From positions 1 through 64,000 of the forward strand of contig DASZER010000011.1 in NCBI GenBank assembly GCA_035940575.1: a stretch of 64,000 bases of DNA, given 5' to 3'. Of this stretch, positions 8,050-16,806 are shown piece by piece. A model generated the notes under the pieces. That model saw only the letters and a program-made list of their open reading frames with translations. It was not told the origin of the DNA and made no database searches. Position 1 is the stretch's first letter; each line of letters opens with the position of its first letter. A program made the translations under genes and the position numbers. This DNA is from BP-191 sp035940575 (GTDB lineage: Bacteria > Actinomycetota > Actinomycetes > BP-191).

Positions 8050-8904
8050 ATGAGCGGCCGCCTCGTCCTCTGCGGCGCACCGATCGGCAACGTCGCCGAC
8101 GCGTCGCCGCGCCTCGCCCGCACGCTGGCCGAGGCCGGCGTCGTCGCGGCCGAGGACACCCGCAGGCTGCTGCGGCTGGCCCGCGAGCTGGACGTGCGCG
8201 TCGCGCGCGTCGTGTCCTACCACGACGCCAACGAGTCCTCGCGCACCCCCGAGCTGCTGCGCGCGCTGGAGGCCGGCGAGACCGTCGCGCTCGTGACCGA
8301 CGCGGGCATGCCGGGCGTCTCCGACCCGGGCTACCGACTCGTGGCGGCGGCCGTCGCGGCGGGCGTCGACGTGACGGTGGTGCCGGGCCCGAGCGCGGTG
8401 ACGGCGGCGGTCGCGCTGTCGGGGCTGCCGAGCGACCGGTGGTGCATGGAGGGGTTCCTGCCGCGCAAGGCGGGCGAGCGGCGTACGCGGCTCGCCGACC
8501 TCGCGGACGAGCGGCGGACGCTCGTGCTGTTCGAGGCGCCGCACCGGCTCGCCGCGACGCTCGCGGATCTCGCGGAGGCGTTCGGCGGTGACCGCCGCGC
8601 CGTCGCGTGCAGGGAGCTGACGAAGACGTACGAGGAGGTCAGGCGCGGCACCCTGGGCGAGCTCGCCGAGTGGGCGGCAGGGGAGGTGCGCGGCGAGCTG
8701 ACGCTCGTGGTGGAGGGCGCGGCGCAACGTCCCGCCGGCGCGTCGCCGGCGGACCTCGCCGACGAGGTCGCGAGCCGCGAGGCGGCGGGCTCGGCGCGCA
8801 AGGACGCGATCGCCGAGACCGCCAAGGCGCGCGGGCTGCCCAAGCGCGAGGTGTACGACGCCGTCGTCGCGGCGCGCCCCGCGCGGCCGCCGCGAGCACC
8901 GTAG
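8050..8904 (+). CDS. rsmI: 16S rRNA (cytidine1402-2'-O)-methyltransferase
   Basis: A 284-residue SAM-dependent methyltransferase of the tetrapyrrole-methylase fold. Hallmarks are GAPIGNVADASPRL at the N-terminus, AEDTRR, VTDAGMPGVSDPGYRLV (SAM and substrate loop) and a VVPGPSAV motif. It 2'-O-methylates C1402 in the decoding centre. The C-terminal ~45 residues are the usual helical RsmI tail (SARKDAIAETAKARGLPKRE). ATG 8050 gives the normal length; the upstream 20 codons overlap the divergent gene and are unlikely to be translated. Confidence 0.95.
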   Translation: MSGRLVLCGAPIGNVADASPRLARTLAEAGVVAAEDTRRLLRLARELDVRVARVVSYHDANESSRTPELLRALEAGETVALVTDAGMPGVSDPGYRLVAAAVAAGVDVTVVPGPSAVTAAVALSGLPSDRWCMEGFLPRKAGERRTRLADLADERRTLVLFEAPHRLAATLADLAEAFGGDRRAVACRELTKTYEEVRRGTLGELAEWAAGEVRGELTLVVEGAAQRPAGASPADLADEVASREAAGSARKDAIAETAKARGLPKREVYDAVVAARPARPPRAP

Positions 8905-8950
8905 CGGCCGATCGAGACGTGGCCGTGACCCGCGCCGCCGGGTGGTCGCC

Positions 8951-8956
8951 TAGGGT
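8951..8956 (+). promoter_or_regulatory. -10 element of leaderless DUF4129 gene
   Basis: TAGGGT, 7 nt, then GTG 8964. It marks the start of the five-gene MoxR/DUF58 operon. Confidence 0.5.
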
Positions 8957-8963
8957 CGGGAGG

Positions 8964-9677
8964 GTGACCCGGCTGCGCGCGCTCGTGCTCCTCGCGCTCG
9001 GGTGCGCGCTGGCCGTCGCGGCGGCGTCGACGGGGCCTTTCCTCGAGCCCGACCGCGAGACGGCGTTCGCGGTCCGCGGCGTGCGCGTCCGCGCCCGCGA
9101 GGAGCGGCCCAAGCCGCCGTTCGCGGTCGAGCCGCCGCGGGCGATCCGCGCGGTCGTCGACTGGTTCAACGTCGTCGTCCAGGTCCTCGCGATCCTGCTC
9201 ACCGCGGCCGTCATCCTCGTGGGGCTCTACCTGTTCGTCCGCACGCTGCTGGCGCTCGTCCGCCTGCGCCTGCACCGCGGCCGCGCCACGAGGTCGAGGG
9301 AGTACGACAGCGGCGAGACCTCGCACGACGACGCGGAGAGCAAGCTGCGCCGCCGCGTCGCCGACGACCTGCGGCTGCTCTCGGCCGACCTCGACGACGA
9401 CGCCGACCCGCGCGAGGCCGTCATCGCCTGCTACGTCCGCATGGAGCGCGCGCTCGCCGAGGCGGGCTCGCCGCGCGGGGCGACCGAGACGCCGTTGGAG
9501 CTGCTGCGCCGGGTCCTCGCGTCGTTCGCCGTCCCCGAGGCCGACGTGCGCAGGCTCACCGACCTGTTCACCGAGGCGCGGTTCTCCTCGCACCCGGTCA
9601 CCGACGAGATGCGTCACGCGGCCCGCCGCTCGCTCGGCGCAGTGTCCGACGCGCTGACCGCGGGAGCCGCTCCGTGA
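8964..9677 (+). CDS. DUF4129 membrane protein
   Basis: 237 residues: an N-terminal membrane segment or signal anchor, an extracytoplasmic loop rich in Arg/Pro, a second membrane segment (VVVQVLAILLTAAVILVGLY), then a cytoplasmic helical domain. The motif VIACYVRMERALAEAG and ETPLELLRRVLA identify DUF4129. In other actinobacteria DUF4129 sits in the same MoxR-DUF58 cluster, often fused to or beside a transglutaminase-like protein, and is thought to act in envelope assembly. It heads the operon and overlaps the next gene by GTGA. Confidence 0.85.
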   Translation: MTRLRALVLLALGCALAVAAASTGPFLEPDRETAFAVRGVRVRAREERPKPPFAVEPPRAIRAVVDWFNVVVQVLAILLTAAVILVGLYLFVRTLLALVRLRLHRGRATRSREYDSGETSHDDAESKLRRRVADDLRLLSADLDDDADPREAVIACYVRMERALAEAGSPRGATETPLELLRRVLASFAVPEADVRRLTDLFTEARFSSHPVTDEMRHAARRSLGAVSDALTAGAAP

Positions 9678-10168
9678 GGGCGCGCCGGTGGTTCTGGTGG
9701 AGCGCCGCGCTGTTCGCGGCGTTCCTCGGCGTCGGGCTGGTCGTGCCCGCGTCGCGCGGGCGGCAGGACAGGGTCGCGGTGCTGACGGGCGTGCTCGTCG
9801 TCTGCGTGCTCGTACGCCGCTCGATCGGCGTGGGCACGCGGCCGGAGCCGGAGACCGGGTACGGCCCGGCCGACCTCGGCATCGCGGACGAGCAGGACGT
9901 ACGGCTCGCGCGGCTCGACACGTCCGTCGCGCGCGCCGCCGAGTCGGCGGAGCACTACGCGAACGCGTTCGTGCCGATGCTGCGCAGGCTCGCGAAGGAA
10001 CGGCTCGCCGACCGCGCGGGCATCGACGCCGACGCCGACCCGGCGGGGGCACGGCGAGTGATGGGTGAGGAGCTATGGGAGATCTTCGCGACGCGGCCGG
10101 ACGCGCACGGGCGGGCACCCGAGCCGGCACGGCTGCGCGTGCTCGTGGAACGGCTGGAACGGCTGTAG
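9674..10168 (+). CDS. Two-segment membrane protein of the MoxR operon
   Basis: A 164-residue protein with two N-terminal hydrophobic segments (WFWWSAALFAAFLGVGLVV and a second ending CVLVRR), then a soluble acidic C-terminal domain with ARAAESAEHYANAFVPMLRR. I do not recognise a named family, but a protein of this size and topology between DUF4129 and MoxR is common in actinobacteria. GTG 9674 overlaps the upstream stop; the 3' end overlaps the MoxR start by 94 bp, which implies tight coupling. Function unknown. Confidence 0.7.
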   Translation: MRARRWFWWSAALFAAFLGVGLVVPASRGRQDRVAVLTGVLVVCVLVRRSIGVGTRPEPETGYGPADLGIADEQDVRLARLDTSVARAAESAEHYANAFVPMLRRLAKERLADRAGIDADADPAGARRVMGEELWEIFATRPDAHGRAPEPARLRVLVERLERL

Positions 10169-11139
10169 CCGAGCCGCTGTCGCTCGTCGCCGCGCGGCGG
10201 CGTTGCGGCGACGTGCTCGACGCGGTGTCGACGGTCGTCGTCGGCAAGCGCGACGCGCTGGAGCTCGTGCTGCTCGGCGTCCTCGCCCGCGGCCACGTGC
10301 TGCTGGAGGACAACCCGGGCCTCGGCAAGACGCTCATCGCGCGCACGTTCGCCGGCGCTCTGGGGCTCGACTTCAAGCGCATCCAGTTCACGCCCGACCT
10401 GCTGCCCTCGGACATCACGGGGTCGTACGTGTACGACCAGCGCGCGGGGACGTTCGACTTCCGCAGGGGGCCGCTGTTCACCAACGTCCTGCTCGCCGAC
10501 GAGATCAACCGCACGCCTCCCAAGACCCAGGCCGCGCTGCTGGAGGTCATGCAGGAGGGGCAGGTGTCGGTCGAGGGGACGACGTTCGACGTCGAGAAGC
10601 CGTTCGCGGTCCTCGCGACGCAGAACCCCATCGAGTACGAGGGGACGTACCCGCTCCCCGAGGCGCAGCTCGACCGCTTCCTCTGCCGCGTCCGCGTCGG
10701 CTACCCCGACCGCGACGACGAGTGGGAGGTGCTGCGCCGCAGGGTCGAGCGCCGCGTGGACGAGCAGAGCGTCGAGCCCGTCGTCTCGCGCGACGAGGTG
10801 CTCGCGCTGCAGGCGACCGTCGAGACGGTGACGGTCGAGGAGACCGTGGGCCGCTACATGGTCGACCTCGCCGCCGCGACGCGCGGCAACCCCCAGGTGC
10901 TCGTCGGCGCCTCGCCGCGCGGCGCGCTCGCGCTGCTCAAGCTCTCGCGCGGCCACGCGCTGCTCGACGGCCGCGACTACGTCACGCCCGACGACGTGAA
11001 GGCCGTCGCCGTCCCCGCGCTCGGCCACCGCGTGACGTTGCGGCCGGAGATGTGGGTGCGGCGCGTCACCGGCGACGACGTCGTCGCGCAGGTGCTCACG
11101 ACCGTCCCGACCCCGCCGACGGTGGCGCCGGGCCGATGA
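10075..11139 (+). CDS. MoxR-family AAA ATPase
   Basis: 354 residues. Walker A is DNPGLGKTL, Walker B is LLADEINRTPPKTQ, sensor 1 is VLATQNPIEYEGTYPLPEAQ, and the arginine finger and sensor 2 are in the C-terminal third (GASPRGALALLKLSRGHAL). MoxR ATPases act as chaperones for metallo- or envelope proteins and almost always pair with DUF58, as here. The ATG at 10075 has GAGGAG 5 nt upstream and lies inside the preceding gene; the Ala/Arg-rich first 30 residues are not conserved, so a later start is possible. Confidence 0.9.
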   Translation: MGDLRDAAGRARAGTRAGTAARARGTAGTAVAEPLSLVAARRRCGDVLDAVSTVVVGKRDALELVLLGVLARGHVLLEDNPGLGKTLIARTFAGALGLDFKRIQFTPDLLPSDITGSYVYDQRAGTFDFRRGPLFTNVLLADEINRTPPKTQAALLEVMQEGQVSVEGTTFDVEKPFAVLATQNPIEYEGTYPLPEAQLDRFLCRVRVGYPDRDDEWEVLRRRVERRVDEQSVEPVVSRDEVLALQATVETVTVEETVGRYMVDLAAATRGNPQVLVGASPRGALALLKLSRGHALLDGRDYVTPDDVKAVAVPALGHRVTLRPEMWVRRVTGDDVVAQVLTTVPTPPTVAPGR

Positions 11140-12395
11140 CCACCCCGCACGTCGGCAGGCTGACGACGTTCGTCGCCCTCGCGCTGCTCACCGCCACGAT
11201 CGCCGGCCGCGTCGAGGTCGCGGTCCTCGGCGTCGCCGCGGCGGCCGTCCTCGGCGCGAGCCTGCGCCGCGAGGCGCCGTCGGTGACGACCGAGGTGCTC
11301 GTGTCGGACGAGCGCGTCTACGAGGGCGACGAGCTCGACCTCACGATCCGCCTGCGCGCGACCGGCGACGCGGACTCCGTGACCGTGCGGCTGTCGGCGC
11401 ACCCGGCGTTGCGGGTCCGCCACCGCGACGCCACGGTCACGGTCCCGCTGCGCGACGGCGAGACGCGCGACGTCGTCCTCAAGGCGGTCGCGTCGCGGTG
11501 GGGCGTGCTCTCGGCGGGGCCCGCGTACGTCGTCGCGTACGGCCGCGGCCGTACGCACGCCGAGGCCGTCGTCGCACCCGCGCAGGTCGTCCGCGTGCTG
11601 CCGCGCCGCGAGGAGTTCGACGCCTCCGCCGCGCACCCGCACACCCGCGCGCTGGCAGGCAGCCACCCGGCGCGCGTCGCGGGCGAGGGCATCGAGCCGA
11701 CGGGCGTGCGGGAGTACCGGCCCGGGGACGCGTTCCGGCGCGTCAACTGGCGCGTGACCGCGCGCCGCCGCGCGATGCACGTCACCGAGCAGGTGCCCGA
11801 GCGCAACGCCGAGGTCGTGCTGTTCCTCGACACGTACGTCGACCGCGGCCCCGAGGGCGCGACGACGCTCGACCTCGCGGTCCGCGCCGGGGCGGCCATC
11901 GCCGAGCACTACCTCGCGTCGATGGACCGCGTCGGCGCCGTCAGCTTCGGCGGCGTGCTGAGCTGGCTCTACGCCGACGCCGGGCGCGTGCAGCAGCACC
12001 GCGTCGTGGAGCACCTCATCGGCACCGCGACCGTCAAGACGTACGCCGACAAGGACGTGGCGTTCCTCCCGGCACGGTCGCTGCCGCCGCGCGCGCTCGT
12101 GATCGCGCTGTCGCCGCTGCTCGACACCCGCGCGGCCGGCGCGATCGCCGACCTCGCCCACCGCGGCTACGGCCTCGTCGTCGTGGACACGTCGCCGCGG
12201 CCGCTGCTCCCGCCGCCGACCAGGTGGGCGCGCGACCTCGCGCAGCGCCTCTTCCTCGTCGAGCGCGACGCGCTCGTGCACCGGCTCGCCGAGGTCGGCG
12301 TCCCCGTCGTGCCGTGGACGGGGGCGGGCTCGCTCAACGTCGTGCTCGCCGAGGTCACGCGGCTGCACGCCCGCCCGCGCGTGGCGATGCGATGA
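11136..12395 (+). CDS. DUF58 domain protein (MoxR partner)
   Basis: 419 residues: two N-terminal membrane segments, an extracytoplasmic beta-rich domain, then the DUF58 core at the motif EGIEPTGVREYRPGDAFRRV and NWRVTARR, followed by a von Willebrand A-like fold (VVLFLDTYVDRG). ATG 11136 overlaps the moxR stop. MoxR-DUF58 pairs are widespread and probably regulate or mature membrane complexes. The gene downstream is again coupled by ATGA. Confidence 0.88.
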   Translation: MTTPHVGRLTTFVALALLTATIAGRVEVAVLGVAAAAVLGASLRREAPSVTTEVLVSDERVYEGDELDLTIRLRATGDADSVTVRLSAHPALRVRHRDATVTVPLRDGETRDVVLKAVASRWGVLSAGPAYVVAYGRGRTHAEAVVAPAQVVRVLPRREEFDASAAHPHTRALAGSHPARVAGEGIEPTGVREYRPGDAFRRVNWRVTARRRAMHVTEQVPERNAEVVLFLDTYVDRGPEGATTLDLAVRAGAAIAEHYLASMDRVGAVSFGGVLSWLYADAGRVQQHRVVEHLIGTATVKTYADKDVAFLPARSLPPRALVIALSPLLDTRAAGAIADLAHRGYGLVVVDTSPRPLLPPPTRWARDLAQRLFLVERDALVHRLAEVGVPVVPWTGAGSLNVVLAEVTRLHARPRVAMR

Positions 12396-12898
12396 GGGAC
12401 CTCGCCCGGCTCGGCGCCGCCCTCTGCGCGGTGCTCGTCCTCCTCCGCGACCACGCCATCGCCCCGGGCACGCCCGCGCTGTGGCAGGCGACGTACCTCT
12501 GCGCCGCCGTCGTGGTCGCGGGGCTCTCGCTGTTCCGCGACGGCTTCGCCACGGCGTCGGGCGTCGCGCTCGGCGGCCACTACCTCCTCGCGCTGAACTA
12601 CGGCGACGTCACCGCCGACCTCGGCGCCCCGATCGTGGCCGGGCTCGTCGTGCTGCACCTCGACCTGCTCGACCTCGCGCTGTCGGTGCCGCGCGAGCGG
12701 GCGATCGACCCGGCGTTCCTCCGGTCGCGGCTGCGGCACGCGGCGTTCGTCTTCGGCCTCGGCGTCGTCGCGGGCTCCGTGGCCGTGCTCGTCGCGACCG
12801 TGGACTGGCCGTCCTCGACCCTCACCAGGGCGATCGGCGTGGCAGGCGTCGCGCTCGCCGTCGTAATCCCGCTCGGGATGCTGCGCGCGCGACGGTAG
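12392..12898 (+). CDS. Polytopic membrane protein ending the MoxR operon
   Basis: 168 residues, four or five predicted membrane segments (LGAALCAVLVLL, LWQATYLCAAVVVAGLSLF, GAPIVAGLVVLHLDLLDLAL, AAFVFGLGVVAGSVAVLVA, and a last segment ending IPLGMLRARR). No recognised domain. Last gene of the 8964-12898 operon. The transglutaminase-like member often found in such clusters is missing here. Confidence 0.7.
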   Translation: MRDLARLGAALCAVLVLLRDHAIAPGTPALWQATYLCAAVVVAGLSLFRDGFATASGVALGGHYLLALNYGDVTADLGAPIVAGLVVLHLDLLDLALSVPRERAIDPAFLRSRLRHAAFVFGLGVVAGSVAVLVATVDWPSSTLTRAIGVAGVALAVVIPLGMLRARR

Positions 12899-12901
12899 GT
12901 T
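12896..12901 (+). promoter_or_regulatory. -10 element of leaderless metG
   Basis: TAGGTT overlaps the preceding stop codon and lies 7 nt before ATG 12909, supporting that start over an in-frame start at 12900. Confidence 0.5.
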
Positions 12902-12908
12902 GAGGCGC

Positions 12909-14675
12909 ATGAGCAGGCACGTCCTCACCGCGGTCGCGTGGCCGTACGCCAACGGCCCCCGCCACATCGGTCACGTCGCCGGGTTCGGCGTGCCGAGCGA
13001 CGTGTTCAGCAGGTACCACCGGATGGCCGGCGACGACGTGCTGATGGTCAGCGGCACGGACGAGCACGGGACGCCGATCCTCGTGCAGGCCGACCGCGAG
13101 GGGCTCACGCCGCGCGAGGCCGCGGACAAGTACAACCGCCAGATCGTCGGCGACCTGCACGGCCTCGGGCTCGCGTACGACCTGTTCACGCGCACCACGA
13201 CGCGCAACCACTACTCGGTCGTCCAGGACCTGTTCCTCGCGCTGCACAAGTCCGGCTACATCGTCGAGCGCCCGCAGCTCTCGGCGATCAGCCCGTCGAC
13301 GGGACGTACGCTGCCCGACCGCTACATCGAGGGCACCTGCCCGATCTGCGGCTACGACGGCGCGCGCGGCGACCAGTGCGACAGCTGCGGCAACCAGCTC
13401 GACCCGCAGGACCTCAAGAACCCGCGCTCGCGCATCAACGGCGAGGTGCCGAAGTTCGTCGAGTCGGCGCAGCTCTTCCTCGAGCTGCCGGCGTTCGCCG
13501 AGCGGCTCGGCTCGTGGCTCCAGGCCCGCACCGACTGGCGCCCGAACGTCCTCAAGTTCTCGATGAACCTGCTCGAGGACCTCAAGCCGCGCGCGATCAG
13601 CCGCGACCTCGACTGGGGCGTGCCGATCCCGCTGCCGGGCTGGTCGGACAACCCGGCCAAGAAGCTGTACGTCTGGTTCGACGCCGTCATCGGCTACCTG
13701 TCGGCGTCGGTCGAGTGGGCGCGGCGCAGCGGCGACCCCGACGCGTGGCGCGCGTGGTGGCAGAACGACGACGCCCGCGGCTACTACTTCATGGGCAAGG
13801 ACAACGTCGTCTTCCACACGGTCATCTGGCCGTCGATCCTGCTCGGGTCCACGGACGCGTACGGCCCCGTCGCGCTGCCCGACGAGGTCGTGTCGAGCGA
13901 GTTCCTGACGATGGAGGGGCGGAAGTTCTCCTCGTCGCGCTCGGTCGTGATCCTCGTCCAGGACGTGCTCGAGAGGTACGGCGCCGACCCGCTGCGCTAC
14001 TACCTCTCGGTCGCCGGGCCCGAGACGAACGACACCGACTTCACGTGGGAGCAGTTCGTCACCCGCAACAACACCGAGCTCGTCGCCGGGTGGGGCAACC
14101 TCGTCAACCGCACGCTGTCGATGGTGTCGAAGAACCTCGGCGCGATCCCCGCGCCGGGCGAGCTGAACGACGGCGACCGCGCGCTGCTCGACGCGGGCCG
14201 CGCGGCGTTCGGCACCGTCGGCGCGCTGCTCGAACGCTCGCAGCAGAAGGCCGCCGTCACCGAGACGATGCGGGTCGTCGGCGAGGCCAACAAGTACCTC
14301 TCCGACAACGCGCCGTGGAAGCTCCGCGAGTCCGACCCGGCCCGGTTCGAGACCGTGCTGCACTGCGCGCTGCAGCTCGTCTCCGACTGCAACGCGCTGC
14401 TGACGCCCGTCCTCCCCGCCGCCGCCGACCGCGTCCACGCGATGCTCGGCGGCACGGGCGAGTGGGCGGGCCAGCCCTCGCTGGTCGACGTCGACGACCT
14501 CGACGGCGGCCCGTCGTACCCGGTGCTCACGGGGATGTACACGGAGGCGCAGGCGCGGTGGGCGTCGTCGCCGATCGCGGTGGGGACCCCGATCGCGCCG
14601 CCCGAGCCGTTGTTCCGCAAGCTCGACCCCTCCGTCGTGGACGAGGAGCTCGCCCGCCTGGAGGCGGGGGAGTGA
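12909..14675 (+). CDS. metG: Methionine-tRNA ligase
   Basis: A 588-residue class I synthetase that charges tRNA-Met. It carries the HIGH motif as HIGHVAG near residue 18, a four-cysteine zinc knuckle (CPICG...CDSCG) near residues 142-161, and the KMSKS-equivalent GRKFSSSR. The C-terminal anticodon-binding helical domain is complete (NKYLSDNAPWKLRE). The zinc knuckle has a single module. It overlaps tatD by GTGA, as in mycobacteria. Confidence 0.96.
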   Translation: MSRHVLTAVAWPYANGPRHIGHVAGFGVPSDVFSRYHRMAGDDVLMVSGTDEHGTPILVQADREGLTPREAADKYNRQIVGDLHGLGLAYDLFTRTTTRNHYSVVQDLFLALHKSGYIVERPQLSAISPSTGRTLPDRYIEGTCPICGYDGARGDQCDSCGNQLDPQDLKNPRSRINGEVPKFVESAQLFLELPAFAERLGSWLQARTDWRPNVLKFSMNLLEDLKPRAISRDLDWGVPIPLPGWSDNPAKKLYVWFDAVIGYLSASVEWARRSGDPDAWRAWWQNDDARGYYFMGKDNVVFHTVIWPSILLGSTDAYGPVALPDEVVSSEFLTMEGRKFSSSRSVVILVQDVLERYGADPLRYYLSVAGPETNDTDFTWEQFVTRNNTELVAGWGNLVNRTLSMVSKNLGAIPAPGELNDGDRALLDAGRAAFGTVGALLERSQQKAAVTETMRVVGEANKYLSDNAPWKLRESDPARFETVLHCALQLVSDCNALLTPVLPAAADRVHAMLGGTGEWAGQPSLVDVDDLDGGPSYPVLTGMYTEAQARWASSPIAVGTPIAPPEPLFRKLDPSVVDEELARLEAGE

Positions 14676-15496
14676 GCTCGCGCTACGAGCGCGAGGGCGA
14701 CGCGCCGCCCGCGCCCGAGCCGTTGCGTGTCGAGACCGTCGACGCGCACTGCCACCTCGACCTCATGGGCGTCGAGGACGACCTGGCCACCGCGCTCGCG
14801 CTGTCGGCGTCGGTCGGCGTGCCGCGCGTCGTGACGATCGGCGTGGACGTCGAGACGTCGCGGCTCGCCGCGCGCCAGGCCGACGCGCACCCCGGCATCC
14901 TCGCGGCGGCGGCGATCCACCCGAACTCCGCCGACGAGGCGACCGACGAGGCGTTGCGCGCGATCGAGGCGCTGGCCTCGGTCGACCGCGTGCGCGCGAT
15001 CGGCGAGACCGGGCTCGACTACTACCGCGACACCGCCGACGTCGCGAACCAGCACAGGTCGTTCCGCGCGCACATCCAGATCGCGAAGGCGACGGGCACC
15101 GCGCTGGTGATCCACGACCGCGAGGCGCACGACGACGTGCTGCGGCTGCTGCGGGAGGAGGGGGCGCCGGAGCGGACGGTGTTCCACTGCTTCAGCGGCG
15201 ACGCGGAGATGGCGCGCACGTGCGCGGACCTGGGCTACTACCTGTCGTTCGCCGGCAACGTGACGTTCAAGAACGCGCAGCACCTCCGCGACGCCGCCGC
15301 GCTCGCGCCGCTCGACCTGCTGCTCGTCGAGACCGACGCGCCGTTCCTCACGCCGATGCCGTACCGGGGGCGCCCCAACGCGCCGTACCTCATCCCGCTC
15401 ACGGTGCGCGCGCTCGCGGCCGTGAAGGGCGTGGACGAGGACGACGTCGCGGGCGCCGTGGCCGCCAACGCGGAGCGGGTCTTCGGGGCCTGGTAG
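14672..15496 (+). CDS. tatD: TatD-family metal-dependent hydrolase/DNase
   Basis: 274 residues of the TatD TIM-barrel. The metal ligands are visible: VDAHCHLD at the N-terminus, IGETGLDYYRD, VIHDRE, VFHCFSGD and VETDAPFLTP. Members are 3'-5' exonucleases and tRNA or D-aminoacyl hydrolases; the precise substrate is not settled. The first 22 residues before the first ligand are longer than in E. coli TatD, but the GTGA overlap with metG supports this start. A 6-bp hairpin (GTCACC/GGTGAC at 15507-15522) follows. Confidence 0.92.
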   Translation: MSSRYEREGDAPPAPEPLRVETVDAHCHLDLMGVEDDLATALALSASVGVPRVVTIGVDVETSRLAARQADAHPGILAAAAIHPNSADEATDEALRAIEALASVDRVRAIGETGLDYYRDTADVANQHRSFRAHIQIAKATGTALVIHDREAHDDVLRLLREEGAPERTVFHCFSGDAEMARTCADLGYYLSFAGNVTFKNAQHLRDAAALAPLDLLLVETDAPFLTPMPYRGRPNAPYLIPLTVRALAAVKGVDEDDVAGAVAANAERVFGAW

Positions 15497-15608
15497 GGCC
15501 GCTCTGTCACCCGCCGGTGACGTCCGTATGGCGAGAATGCTGGCAGGAGGAAGCAGCCGCCGGGGCGAAAACAGCACCCAGTCGGGCCTCTCGACGCCCG
15601 CGCGCGGC

Positions 15609-15638
15609 TGGACATATGCGCGCAAACGTCGTTAGCGT
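15609..15638 (+). promoter_or_regulatory. Candidate rpfB promoter
   Basis: TGGACA, an 18-nt spacer and TAGCGT (TANNNT) end at 15638, predicting transcription near 15645 and a ~97-nt 5' leader before GTG 15742. Confidence 0.45.
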
Positions 15639-15644
15639 CCACCG

Positions 15645-15741
15645 CTGATCGCCGGGGTGGGGAAGCCCCAGCGGCCGGATCCGTCAGGTTCCAGGCCCTG
15701 CCGCATGCCCCATGCCCGGACCCTCCGAGCATCGGAGCACT
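15645..15741 (+). promoter_or_regulatory. Structured rpfB leader with ribosome-site hairpin
   Basis: The leader holds two GC-rich stems (GGGG/CCCC around 15653-15669) and the sequence ATCCGTCAGG at 15679-15688, which recalls the 3' core of c-di-AMP (ydaO) riboswitches that often precede rpf genes in actinobacteria. The match is only partial and the leader is shorter than a full ydaO element. At 15723-15737 the hairpin CTCCGA-GCA-TCGGAG buries the GGAG ribosome site of GTG 15742, giving a direct means of translational control. Confidence 0.4.
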
Positions 15742-16806
15742 GTGCGTAAGAGGCTGTTCCAGGGGCTGATCCTGTCCACGCTGCTCTCCACGGGGTACGT
15801 CTGGGTGACCCTCGACAAGACCGTCTCGGTCGAGGTCGACGGGCGGCCGAGGGCGGTGCGGACCTTCGCCAGGACGGTCGACGGTGTCCTCGACCAGATC
15901 GGCGTGGAGCCCGGGCAGCACGACCTCGTCGCACCCGCCGCGAACGTCGACGTCAAGGACGGCTCGCGCATCGTCGTCCGCCGCGGCAGGCAGCTCACCC
16001 TCCGCCTCAACGGCCGGACCAAGACCGTCTGGGTCACCGCGCTGTCGGTGGACGAGGCGCTCCAGCAGCTCGCGATCCGCAACCACACGGGCGCGTGGCT
16101 CTCCGCGAGCCGTTCGCGCGACATCCCGCTCACGGGCCTGGCGCTGGAGGTACGCACCCCCGCCCGCGTGAGCATCGCGGTCGACGGCCGCGCCCGTACG
16201 GTCACGACGACCGCCGCCACCGTGCGCGAGGTGCTGCTGCAGGCCGGCGTACGTCTCGCCGCCGCGGACAAGGTCTCCGTCGGCATGAGCATCCTCCCGC
16301 TCGACGGCCTCCAGATCCGCATCACCCGCGTCCGCGCGGGCTCGGAGTCGCAGACCATCGAGATCCCGTACGCCACGGTCCGCAAGCCCGACCCGAGGAT
16401 GTGGCTCGGCGAGACCCGCGTCGGGACGCCGGGCGTCGAGGGCGCGCGGCTGCGCGTGTGGCAGCTCACGTACACCGACAAGCGCCTCACCGGCCGCCGC
16501 CTCAAGGTCGACCGCGTCGTGCGCAAGCCGGTGACGGAGGTCGTGTTCTACGGCACCCGCCGCCGCACGGTCGACGACCTCAACTGGCACGCGCTCGCGC
16601 AGTGCGAGTCCGGCAACAACCCGCGCGCCATCGGCGGCGGCGGCGCGTACCGCGGGCTCTACCAGTTCCGCCTCTCGACCTGGCACTCGGTCGGGGGCAG
16701 CGGCGACCCGATCAACGCGTCCCGCGAGGAGCAGACGTTCCGCGCCAAGAAGCTCTACCTGCGCGCGGGCCGCGCGCCGTGGCCGTACTGCGGCCGGCTG
16801 CTGTAG
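15742..16806 (+). CDS. rpfB: Resuscitation-promoting factor RpfB
   Basis: 354 residues. A signal or anchor segment (GLILSTLLSTGYVWV) without a lipobox cysteine is followed by three DUF348 modules (about residues 28-70, 85-125, 142-185), a G5 domain (about 205-275), and the C-terminal transglycosylase-like Rpf domain with the catalytic Glu in AQCESGNNPRA and GLYQFRLSTWHSVGG. It cleaves peptidoglycan to wake dormant cells. GTG 15742 is preferred over ATG 15712 because GGAG lies 4-8 nt before it and the ATG has none. Confidence 0.93.
   Translation: MRKRLFQGLILSTLLSTGYVWVTLDKTVSVEVDGRPRAVRTFARTVDGVLDQIGVEPGQHDLVAPAANVDVKDGSRIVVRRGRQLTLRLNGRTKTVWVTALSVDEALQQLAIRNHTGAWLSASRSRDIPLTGLALEVRTPARVSIAVDGRARTVTTTAATVREVLLQAGVRLAAADKVSVGMSILPLDGLQIRITRVRAGSESQTIEIPYATVRKPDPRMWLGETRVGTPGVEGARLRVWQLTYTDKRLTGRRLKVDRVVRKPVTEVVFYGTRRRTVDDLNWHALAQCESGNNPRAIGGGGAYRGLYQFRLSTWHSVGGSGDPINASREEQTFRAKKLYLRAGRAPWPYCGRLL

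Noticed and set aside
5748..8159. An 803-codon minus frame spanning the mannosyltransferase and SIMPL genes
   Set aside because: Only its last 229 codons are real (SIMPL). The upstream part is an off-frame shadow of the mannosyltransferase.
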